The position numbers and the translations under genes were made by a program. Of a stretch of DNA of 64,000 bases, positions 25,650-34,528 are shown one piece after another. Origin of the DNA: Pseudomonas huaxiensis. Lineage in GTDB: Bacteria > Pseudomonadota > Gammaproteobacteria > Pseudomonadales > Pseudomonadaceae. How positions within the stretch are numbered: the stretch's first letter is position 1; the number at the start of each line of letters is the position of its first letter. The stretch is from positions 1-64,000 of the forward strand of contig NZ_QKVL01000022.1 in assembly GCF_003231275.1 (NCBI RefSeq). Direction: 5' to 3'. The notes beneath the pieces were generated by a model. The model ran no database searches. It saw only the letters and a program-made list of their open reading frames with translations, and was not told where the DNA came from.

Positions 25650-26684
25650 ATGAGTCAAACCATGAAGGCTGCCGTTCTGCACGGCGTCGGCGAACCCCTG
25701 CGTATCGAACAGGTTCCGATTCCGCAGCCTGGCCCGGGCGAGTTGTTGATCCGCATCGTCGCCTGTGGCGTCTGCCACAGCGACCTGCATGCCATGGACG
25801 GTGACTGGTCGGACCTGCCGACCTTGCCGCTGATTCCCGGCCATGAAATCACCGGACATGTCGTTGCCCATGGCGAGGGTGTCAGCGAGCCGGCGATCGG
25901 CACTGCGGTCGGCATGCCCTGGATGTACAGCGCCTGCGGCACTTGCGAATTCTGCCTGGGCGGCATGGAAACCATCTGCGAGCGCCGCGAATCCACCGGC
26001 TACAGCAAGCAGGGCGGCTATGCCGAGTACATGATTGCCCCGGCAGCATTCGTTGCCAGCATCCCGGCGGGTGTCGATCTGTATGCCCTGGCGCCGATCC
26101 TCTGTGCTGGCGTGACCACTTACCGTGGCCTGATGCGCTCGCGGGCCCGGCCGGGACAGTGGGTCGCGGTCATGGGTATTGGCGGCCTCGGCCATGTGGC
26201 GGTGCAGTACGCCATTGCCATGGGCCTGCGTGTGGCGGCCATCGATGTGTCCGCCGACAAGCTCGAACTGGCCCGCAGCTATGGCGCCGAATGCCTGATC
26301 GATGCCCTCGACAACCCGGTCGAAACCCTCAAGCAACAGATTCCCGGCGGCGTCCACGCGGTACTGGTGACCGCCACCGCCAATGCCGCGTTCGAGCAGT
26401 CGGTGAAGATGCTGCGCCCCGGCGGCACGGCGGTGTTCATCGGCCTGCCGGGCGGCGATGCCGACAGCGTGCGCGCCTCTATCTCGGCCATCAGCGGCTG
26501 GGAGCTGTCGATCACCGGTTCCAATATCGGCACCCGCCACGACCTCAACGAAGCGGTGGCCTTTGCCGCCCGCGGCCAGGTGAAAGCGCAGGTCAGCCTC
26601 GAGCGCCTGGACGATATCAACGACATCTTCGCCCGCATGCGCAAAGGCCAGCTGGTCGGTCGCACCGTGTTGAAAATTGCCTGA
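25650..26684 (+). CDS. Zinc-dependent alcohol dehydrogenase (MDR family)
   Basis: 344 aa NAD(P)-dependent alcohol/aldehyde dehydrogenase. The catalytic zinc site is visible in ACGVCHSDLHAMDG and PGHEITGHV. The structural zinc cluster is reduced compared with classical enzymes (SACGTCEFCLGGMETICERR keeps four Cys). The Rossmann motif GIGGLGHVAVQYA is near residue 175. I start it at ATG 25650, downstream of AGGAGAG; the open frame before it adds 15 residues. It probably interconverts an alcohol and aldehyde in the island's pathway. Confidence 0.9.
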   Translation: MSQTMKAAVLHGVGEPLRIEQVPIPQPGPGELLIRIVACGVCHSDLHAMDGDWSDLPTLPLIPGHEITGHVVAHGEGVSEPAIGTAVGMPWMYSACGTCEFCLGGMETICERRESTGYSKQGGYAEYMIAPAAFVASIPAGVDLYALAPILCAGVTTYRGLMRSRARPGQWVAVMGIGGLGHVAVQYAIAMGLRVAAIDVSADKLELARSYGAECLIDALDNPVETLKQQIPGGVHAVLVTATANAAFEQSVKMLRPGGTAVFIGLPGGDADSVRASISAISGWELSITGSNIGTRHDLNEAVAFAARGQVKAQVSLERLDDINDIFARMRKGQLVGRTVLKIA

Positions 26685-26729
26685 TCCAAGCCCTTTGTCC
26701 TCAATTTGTCCTCAACAGGAGTCACCTTC

Positions 26730-27089
26730 ATGACCATCACCCGCCTGCAACCCAATCCCGGCCTGCTCAGCCACGCGCTGGTGCACAACGGCATCGTCTA
26801 CATCACCGGCCAGGTACCGGCCGACCGCACCCAGGACGTTTCCGGCCAGACCGCCCAGGTGCTGGCGCGCATCGACGCGCTGCTGGCCGAAGCCGGCTCC
26901 GACAAGTCGCACATCCTGTTCGCGCAGATCTGGCTCAAGCACGCGGTGCAGGACTTCGCCGCGATGAATGCGGTCTGGCGCGAGTGGGTGCCGCAGGACG
27001 CACTGCCGGCGCGGGCGACCGTCGAGGCCAATATGGCGGCGGACAACATCCTGGTGGAAATCGCCCTGCAGGCGGCGGTCAAGGCCTGA
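26730..27089 (+). CDS. RidA-family enamine/imine deaminase
   Basis: 119 aa YjgF/YER057c/UK114 protein. LSHALVHNGIVYITGQVPAD near the start and the C-terminal VPQDALPARATVEANMA, with the conserved Arg followed by the Glu of VEA, match the family. ATG 26730 follows AACAGGAGTC. RidA enzymes speed hydrolysis of reactive imines/enamines, just what the upstream FAD amine oxidases would release, so its presence supports an amine-oxidising pathway. Confidence 0.92.
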   Translation: MTITRLQPNPGLLSHALVHNGIVYITGQVPADRTQDVSGQTAQVLARIDALLAEAGSDKSHILFAQIWLKHAVQDFAAMNAVWREWVPQDALPARATVEANMAADNILVEIALQAAVKA

Positions 27090-27145
27090 ATCAGCCATTC
27101 ACTACCTGCCGGCGACAGGTCTCGTCCGGCACTGGAGAGTTTTCA

Positions 27146-28645
<1,500 letters not shown>

Positions 28646-28715
28646 GTTACCTGACCCATTCACCCGCGGTGAGGGCGATGTCCTCACCCGGCGTCCCAGT
28701 CAAGCGAGACAAACC

Positions 28716-30149
28716 ATGAACAATGCGCTCAAGTTCTACATCGACGGCCAATGGACCGATGCCCGTTCCGGCAACACCCTCGACGTGATCGACCCGTCCA
28801 CCGAACAGGCGTTCACTACCATTGCCGTGGGCAATGCGGCGGACGTCGAAGATGCGGTCAGCGCCGCGGCCAAAGCCTTCCCGGCATTTTCGCTGACCAG
28901 CGTCAGCGAGCGTCTGGCGCTGCTCAAGGAAATCCTGCGGGTGTACAACCTGCGCTACGAAGACCTGGTCAAGGCCGTGAGCCAGGAAATGGGCGCGCCG
29001 CTGCATTTCGCCCGTGATGCGCAAATCTGGAGTGGTCGCGCGCACCTGGAATCGACCATCAGCGCCCTGGAAAACTTCCAGTTCAGCGAGTTCCACGGCA
29101 GCACCCGGGTGGTCCGCGAAGCGATTGGCGTGTGCGCGCTGATCACACCGTGGAACTGGCCGCTGAACCAGATCGTCTGCAAGGTCGCGCCGGCCATTGC
29201 CGCGGGCTGCACCGTGGTGCTCAAGCCCAGCGAAATCGCGCCGCTGACCGGCATCATCTTTGCCGAGATCCTGCACGAAGCGGGCGTTCCGGCCGGGGTG
29301 TTCAACCTGCTCAACGGCACCGGCCCTGACGTCGGTCAGCACCTGGCCAGCCACCCGAACGTCGATATGGTCTCGTTCACCGGCTCCACCCGCGCCGGCA
29401 TCAGCGTCGCCAAGGCGGCGGCCGATACGGTCAAGCGTGTGGCCCAGGAACTGGGCGGCAAGTCGGCCAATATCCTGCTCGAAGACGCCGATTTCGACGT
29501 GGCCGTGGCCAAGGGCGTGCAGGGCTGCTTCTCCAACTCCGGACAGTCGTGCGATGCGCCGACCCGCATGCTGGTGCCGGCTGCGCAACATGCCCGCGCC
29601 CTGGAAATTGCCCGGCAGACCGCCGAGCAACTGGTCACCGGCAGTCCGCTGGAGGCCAGCACCAACCTGGGTCCGGTCATCAGCGAGGCGCAGTTCGCCA
29701 AGATCCAGGGCCTGATCGCCACCGGCATCGACGAAGGCGCCACCCTGGTAGCGGGTGGCCTGGGGCGTCCCGAGGGCCTGGAAAAGGGCTACTACGTGCA
29801 GCCAACGGTGTTCGGCAACGTCACCCCGCAGATGACCATTGCCCGCGAAGAAATCTTCGGCCCGGTGCTGTCGATCATTCCTTACGAAACCGAAGAGCAG
29901 GCCATCGAAATCGCCAACGACACTGTCTATGGCCTCGCTGCCTACGTGCAGTCGACCGATATCGAACACGCCCGCCGCGTAGCGGGGCGCATGCGCGCCG
30001 GCTCCGTGTACCTGAACTACCCGAACTGGGACACCTTTGCGCCGTTCGGCGGTTACAAGCAGTCGGGCAACGGCCGTGAATACGCCGGTTGGGGGATCCA
30101 CGACTTCCTTGAAATCAAGGGTGTGGTGGGTTGGGGCAATCAAGGCTGA
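28716..30149 (+). CDS. Aldehyde dehydrogenase family protein
   Basis: 477 aa NAD(P)-dependent aldehyde dehydrogenase. CALITPWNWPLNQIVCKVAPA, the catalytic Glu in ELGGKSANI and Cys in NSGQSCDAPTRML are present, so it should oxidise an aldehyde to the free acid (not CoA-acylating). ATG 28716; the longer open frame upstream lies inside mmsA. It is the last gene of the island and ends 7 bp before the convergent LysR stop. It may act on the aldehyde released by the amine oxidases, upstream of MmsA. Confidence 0.92.
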   Translation: MNNALKFYIDGQWTDARSGNTLDVIDPSTEQAFTTIAVGNAADVEDAVSAAAKAFPAFSLTSVSERLALLKEILRVYNLRYEDLVKAVSQEMGAPLHFARDAQIWSGRAHLESTISALENFQFSEFHGSTRVVREAIGVCALITPWNWPLNQIVCKVAPAIAAGCTVVLKPSEIAPLTGIIFAEILHEAGVPAGVFNLLNGTGPDVGQHLASHPNVDMVSFTGSTRAGISVAKAAADTVKRVAQELGGKSANILLEDADFDVAVAKGVQGCFSNSGQSCDAPTRMLVPAAQHARALEIARQTAEQLVTGSPLEASTNLGPVISEAQFAKIQGLIATGIDEGATLVAGGLGRPEGLEKGYYVQPTVFGNVTPQMTIAREEIFGPVLSIIPYETEEQAIEIANDTVYGLAAYVQSTDIEHARRVAGRMRAGSVYLNYPNWDTFAPFGGYKQSGNGREYAGWGIHDFLEIKGVVGWGNQG

Positions 30150-30156
30150 GCGCAGC

Positions 30157-31083
30157 TCAGGACGGATCCGTTGGCCGTTGCCACCCTGGGTTCGAGAGGT
30201 GCTCGCTGAAAAACTCGGCGAGCGCCTGGACCTTTCTCGGCCGAGTGCGCGCCGAGGGTGTCACGAAGTGCAGCCCGCCCTGGGTCATGCTCCAGTGCGG
30301 CAGCACCTGCTCAAGACGCCCATCGGCCAGGTATTCGGCCGCGATGAATTCTGGCAGTTCGGCGATCCCCAGGCCCGCCAGCAGTGGCGCGACCAGCGCA
30401 TCCGAGTTGGTGACGCGCAGGGGGCCGTTGGGAACCACATCCTGTTCAGTGCCATCGGTGTGGGTGAAGCGCCACACCTGACTGCGTGCCCGGTAGGCGT
30501 AACTCATGCAGACGTGAGCGGAGAGTTCCCGTGGATGGTCGGGGCGGCCGTGCTGCGCGAGGTACGTCGGGGAGGCCACCAGATACTGGGTCACCGAACA
30601 GATCCGGCGGGCAACCAGCGACGAATCGGGCAGGGCGGCGATGCGCAATGCCGCGTCGAAGCCCTCGGCGACAATGTCGACTGTCGAATCCGATAAATGA
30701 AGATCGACTTCCAGCCCCGGATAACGGGCCAATAGCTCCGGCAACAACGGCGCAACCCAGCGCAGACCGAATGACATCGGCACCGCCAGACGCACCAGCC
30801 CACGCGGCTGAACCGACAGCTCCTGGGCCGAGCTTTCCATGTCCTCGGCTTCGCGGTAGAGCGCACTGGCCTGTTCGACCAGGCGCAAACCGAACTCGGT
30901 TACCGAGAGTTGCCGAGACGTCCGGTTGAACAAGCGACCACCCAAACGCTCCTCCAGGCGTGCAACCGCGCGGGAAACCGTGGGCACCGAGACGCCCATG
31001 GCGCGGGCGGCTGCGGCGTATGAACCTTCCTCAGCCACTTTGGCGAACATCGCCAGTCCTTCGAAGTCCGGAAGTTTTGCCAT
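30157..31083 (-). CDS. LysR-family transcriptional regulator
   Basis: 308 aa. HTH at about residues 5-65 (DFEGLAMFAKVAEEGSYAAA, SVPTVSRAVARLEERLG) and effector domain from about 95. I start it at ATG 31083; the frame runs open upstream to 31161, through the divergent promoter. It diverges from the SDR gene at 31186 and probably regulates it. It converges with the aldehyde dehydrogenase gene with almost no spacing. Confidence 0.92.
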   Translation of the reverse strand: MAKLPDFEGLAMFAKVAEEGSYAAAARAMGVSVPTVSRAVARLEERLGGRLFNRTSRQLSVTEFGLRLVEQASALYREAEDMESSAQELSVQPRGLVRLAVPMSFGLRWVAPLLPELLARYPGLEVDLHLSDSTVDIVAEGFDAALRIAALPDSSLVARRICSVTQYLVASPTYLAQHGRPDHPRELSAHVCMSYAYRARSQVWRFTHTDGTEQDVVPNGPLRVTNSDALVAPLLAGLGIAELPEFIAAEYLADGRLEQVLPHWSMTQGGLHFVTPSARTRPRKVQALAEFFSEHLSNPGWQRPTDPS

Positions 31084-31096
31084 TTCAATTCTGCAA

Positions 31097-31130
31097 TGAT
31101 GAGTTTCAAACGATTCTATTTTGAAATCAT
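31097..31130. promoter_or_regulatory. LysR operator candidate
   Basis: ATGAGTTTCAA and TTGAAATCAT form imperfect arms in the 102-bp gap between the divergent LysR and SDR genes. The region is AT-rich compared with its flanks. A LysR binding site and both promoters are expected here. Confidence 0.4.
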
Positions 31131-31185
31131 CTGCCGGTCGATAAGCTTCTCCCACAGCCAAACATCACCTGACGGGAGAAACACC

Positions 31186-31938
31186 ATGAGCAAGAAACTT
31201 GAAGGCAAAATCGCCCTGGTTACCGGCGGCACTACCGGCATCGGCCTGGCCACCGCCATACGCTTCGCCGAGGAGGGCGCCCACGTTTACATCACCGGTC
31301 GCCGCCAGGCAGAACTGGACAAGGCAGTGGCCCTGGTCGGAAACGCCACGGGCATCGCGGTGGACTCCACCCGGCTCGATCAGCTCGATGCGCTGTATGC
31401 CCGCATCGGCGAGGCCCACGGTCACCTCGACGTGCTGTTCGCAAACGCCGGCGGTGGCTCCATGCTGCCACTGGGTGAAATCACTGAATCTCACTACGAC
31501 GAGACCTTTGATCGCAATGTCAAAGGGGTGCTGTTCACGGTGCAGAAGGCCCTGCCGCTGCTGGCGCGAAATGCCTCGATCATCCTGACCGGCTCCACGG
31601 CGGGCAGCTCCGGTACCGCGGCGTTCAGCGTGTACGCGGCGTCCAAAGCCGCCGTGCGCGCCTTTGCCCGCAACTGGATTCTGGACCTCAAGGACCGTGC
31701 GGTAAGGGTCAATACCATCAGTCCGGGCGCGACGCGCACACCGGGTCTGGTTGACCTGGCCGGCCCGGATGCCGGGCAACAACAGGGCTTGCTGGATTAC
31801 CTCGCGTCACAAGTGCCGCTGGGCCGCGTCGGAGAGCCGGTCGAGATCGCCAACGCTGCGGTGTTCCTGGCCAGCGATGATTCGAGCTTCGTCAACGGTG
31901 CGGAGTTGTTTGTAGACGGTGGGCAGGCTCAGGTCTGA
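31186..31938 (+). CDS. SDR-family oxidoreductase
   Basis: 250 aa classical short-chain dehydrogenase. The cofactor motif TGGTTGIG is at residues 13-20, NAGGGS follows, and catalytic YAASK has Tyr150 and Lys154. ITGRR after the second strand suggests NADP(H) preference. ATG 31186 follows GGGAG. It is probably induced through the divergent LysR protein. Relatives are often annotated as glucose- or 3-oxoacyl-type dehydrogenases; the true substrate is unknown. Confidence 0.9.
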   Translation: MSKKLEGKIALVTGGTTGIGLATAIRFAEEGAHVYITGRRQAELDKAVALVGNATGIAVDSTRLDQLDALYARIGEAHGHLDVLFANAGGGSMLPLGEITESHYDETFDRNVKGVLFTVQKALPLLARNASIILTGSTAGSSGTAAFSVYAASKAAVRAFARNWILDLKDRAVRVNTISPGATRTPGLVDLAGPDAGQQQGLLDYLASQVPLGRVGEPVEIANAAVFLASDDSSFVNGAELFVDGGQAQV

Positions 31939-32472
31939 ATACGGGTGCTTGGTTGAATAGGGTTGAGCGCTTTTTCTTCTTTATTGAGTGCGAACTAGAC
32001 CAAGCGCCAGCGTGAAAGATCTGCAAGATTCCATCGAGTGCTACCTGGCCACCCACAATTCGACCCTTGCGCTAGTAGCGAAAGGCGGAGGACATGTTGG
32101 TGAGCGTTGGCCGGGCGGCCGGGGCATTGAATGGAAAATTATTGAGGTTTTTTGGAACGCCATACGCGCTGCCGCATATATCCCTCTCGATAACTGTTGC
32201 TTTTACAGCACCCGGTAAGAGGGTGTTGAAAATTCAGCACCGTTTAACGCTGTATAAGCTGGATTTCACGAATTTCGGCACTCGACAAACTGGCATCAAA
32301 CTTGCTGATGCCTGGAGGTCGACAGCCTGAGAACGTGGGTAAGGTCTTGAATATGGATGATTTAGCGACAGTTACCGACCGTACGACATTTTAATAGCCC
32401 AAGTAAAAATTATTTGGAGGGAACAAGGATCTCAAGTGCTCTACAATCGAGGCGCGGACAAGGAGTCTGTAT
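31939..32472. other. 534-bp gap with a probable transposase scrap
   Basis: No intact gene is visible. Bases 31988-32090 include a decayed transposase-like stretch. From about 32130 onward the DNA is AT-rich and marks the left edge of a compositionally foreign segment. AAGGAGTCTG just before 32473 is the ribosome-binding site of the next gene. Confidence 0.6.
31988..32090 (+). pseudogene. Remnant of a DDE transposase C-terminus (IS630-like)
   Basis: Read in the frame of 31988, the peptide contains SVKDLQDSIECYLATHN, which resembles the C-terminal helix of IS630-type transposases (pattern S-V-x-D-L-x-x-A-I-x-x-Y-L-x-x-H-N). Similarity stops soon afterwards and there is no proper start. No terminal inverted repeats could be recognised. 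The call rests on one short match by eye. Confidence 0.35.
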
Positions 32473-33648
32473 ATGTTAGTAAAGCTGATCATCATTCAAA
32501 CCTGCGCCTATGTCGTTAGTTTCATGGCCAGCATGACACTCCCGCTGGCCTCTGCGGTGTTAAGCGTGCCCTATCTGTATCAAACCACACCTAACATGTT
32601 GATCGTGCTGTTTAGTATCATTGGATCTCATGTTGTCGGGAAGGTTCATGGTCGTCTGTCCTGGAAATCCATATACGTAACTACTGGAGCGCTGTCGATA
32701 GTTGCGGGGCTGGCACTGGTTTTCTCTATAAAACTATCCTCGTTCTCGCTGGTAATAGTTGCTGCGACCCTTTATGGCCTCGTATCAGGTTCGGCAATGT
32801 GGATACGATTTGCTAAAAATAGTCAGTCGGAAGCAGAACAACTCAAGTTCAACGCACTGCTAATAGGATCTGGCCTGGTGGCTGCTTGCCTGACGCCAGC
32901 GATAGTAGCTGGCATTGGAGAAAACAAGCATGCAGGACTGACCTTCGCCTATCTCATTTCTGTGGGGGTTGGGCTGTTGATGGTAGTTATTGCGTGCTTT
33001 CTGGTTAAAGACGAATGCAAGGCTATCACTAGAGAACCGAAAACTCTGGAAGCGATACCGCCCCCGTTCTTGATAGTCACCTTGCCTGCCGCGATCGCTT
33101 TTTTTTCAATGGGTCTCATGATGGCCGGTGTACCGCTGACGATGTCCAATACCGGACACTCAATGGCAGCGATAGCCAGCGTGTATCAAGGCCATTTGAT
33201 CGCAATGTTTGCGCCATCTTTATTGTTTGCGTTCTTTGCGAAACAGATTCCGCCGTTTAGGCTGATGGCCTTGGGGGGGATTATAAACTTTGTCGGTCTG
33301 GCTGCTGGCTCAATGCTTTCACCTGAATCCTCCCACCTCATAAGCATGACGCTGAACGGAGCGGGCTGGTCGTTTACGCTAATCGGGGCATCCAGTTTGG
33401 TATCCAAGTGGGCTGCGGGCGGATACGTAGAAAATGGTCCTGCGAGATTTAACCTGTATTGCATTATTGCCAGCGCCTTGGGGGCATTCTGTGGAGGCGG
33501 TGTTGCCGAAAAAATCGGCTGGCACTTGAGCCTGTCAGGGACTGGGCTACTGGTGCTTTCGATGCTTGTTTATGTGTTCATTGATAAAGGGGCGAAGGCC
33601 CGTAAACGAAGTGAGGCGCAGGACTCACTGCACAAGCAGCAGGGTTGA
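32473..33648 (+). CDS. Low-GC MFS-type membrane transporter
   Basis: 391 aa with about 11-12 hydrophobic helices and a central polar loop (about residues 180-200). I recognise it only as MFS-like. ATG 32473 follows AAGGAGTCTGT. Its base composition is visibly lower in GC than its neighbours, and it uses codons such as ATA and TTA that the surrounding genes avoid, so it was probably acquired. A transposase scrap lies upstream. It is monocistronic, with AT-rich flanks on both sides. The substrate is unknown. Confidence 0.8.
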   Translation: MLVKLIIIQTCAYVVSFMASMTLPLASAVLSVPYLYQTTPNMLIVLFSIIGSHVVGKVHGRLSWKSIYVTTGALSIVAGLALVFSIKLSSFSLVIVAATLYGLVSGSAMWIRFAKNSQSEAEQLKFNALLIGSGLVAACLTPAIVAGIGENKHAGLTFAYLISVGVGLLMVVIACFLVKDECKAITREPKTLEAIPPPFLIVTLPAAIAFFSMGLMMAGVPLTMSNTGHSMAAIASVYQGHLIAMFAPSLLFAFFAKQIPPFRLMALGGIINFVGLAAGSMLSPESSHLISMTLNGAGWSFTLIGASSLVSKWAAGGYVENGPARFNLYCIIASALGAFCGGGVAEKIGWHLSLSGTGLLVLSMLVYVFIDKGAKARKRSEAQDSLHKQQG

Positions 33649-33890
33649 GCAAGCGGTGAGCAGTCTGGTTATCTATGGAGTGGCGCTGCACGTTGGCTAT
33701 CATTGTCAAGGTCGCGATTTATTGAATGAATATGATTGTGCCTTTGCTTGAAAGTAGCCGGACTTGCAAATTCTGCTGAGATCTATAGCGCACTGTAAAA
33801 GTCAGTCTAGCTACCTGTGAATTGGTTATTTTGAGCCGATAAGTTCCGCCTCTATAGTGTGTTGCCATTAAATTTCAATAAGGAAGTTTC

Positions 33891-34355
33891 ATGTTTCAAC
33901 GCATTGTTCTGGCCTCGGTTCTCATTGCATTGTCCGGGTGTGCCAGCGAGCCACTCCCTCCTGTTCACACCAAGGACCCTGCCAGTTCGACCCTGCAAGG
34001 TGACCCGACCCGGCCGGCAGAGGCGAAGTGGTTGCGCACGGAGTTGTATTTCTCGCTGGGGCGAGTAGGGGGCGGAGCACAGGAAGTCATCAGTCCCGCG
34101 CAGTGGCAGGCGTTTCTCGATACTGAAGTGACGCCGCGCTTTCCTGCGGGGTTCAGCGTTCTGGATGCCTACGGACAATGGCGCGACCAGGGCGCGAAGG
34201 AACCTGAGCGGCTGCTGACCAAGGTGATTGTGAAGTTGCATGAAGACAATGCGCAGAATGCCGAACGTATCGAAGCTATTCGCCTTGCGTGGAAGCGCGT
34301 TACTGGCGATCTGTCTGTGCTGAAGGTGTCGCAGCCTGCGCAGATTTCATTCTGA
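33891..34355 (+). CDS. DUF3574 lipoprotein
   Basis: 154 aa. A lipoprotein signal peptide ends in the lipobox LSGC (Cys17). The mature part shows WLRTELYFSLGR, ITP-like VTPRFPAGFSVLDAYGQWRD and LTKVIVKL, the pattern of DUF3574 proteins, whose function is not known to me. ATG 33891 follows AAGGAAGTTTC. It is monocistronic; a hairpin and REP elements follow. Confidence 0.85.
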   Translation: MFQRIVLASVLIALSGCASEPLPPVHTKDPASSTLQGDPTRPAEAKWLRTELYFSLGRVGGGAQEVISPAQWQAFLDTEVTPRFPAGFSVLDAYGQWRDQGAKEPERLLTKVIVKLHEDNAQNAERIEAIRLAWKRVTGDLSVLKVSQPAQISF

Positions 34356-34408
34356 TTGATTGAAGTTGTCGGGTATTAGTCGATAGTTTTTCTGGGCGCT
34401 CAAGAGCG

Positions 34409-34428
34409 AGCGCCGCTTATGCGGCGCT
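34409..34428. terminator. Hairpin AGCGCCGC-TTAT-GCGGCGCT
   Basis: Perfect 8-bp stem with a 4-base loop between the convergent lipoprotein (stop 34355) and TonB-receptor (stop 34529) genes, directly beside a REP element. It probably limits transcription or degradation from either side. Confidence 0.5.
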
Positions 34429-34503
34429 TCGCGAGCAAGCTCGCTCCTACAGGGGGGTAATGCACCATAGAAACATGTAGGAGTGAGCTTTCTCACGATG
34501 CGC
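34429..34503. repeat. Inverted pair of REP elements
   Basis: TCGCGAGCAAGCTCGC with CTCCTACAGG (34429-34453) faces a degenerate copy TGTAGGAGTGAGCTTTCTCA (34476-34503). Two facing REPs of this type form a typical intergenic doublet in fluorescent pseudomonads and belong to the same family as those at 1-283. Confidence 0.8.
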
Positions 34504-34528
34504 TGTGCGAGCGGCGCTGATACTCACT

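Noticed and set aside
25943..27145. Long upstream extension of the MmsA frame
   Set aside because: It runs out of frame through the alcohol dehydrogenase and RidA genes with an Arg/Pro/Gly-rich product; ATG 27146 has a ribosome-binding site.
32094..32330. 78-aa open frame before the low-GC MFS gene
   Set aside because: No family features; only the 31988 frame has a short transposase-like match, and that is reported as a remnant.
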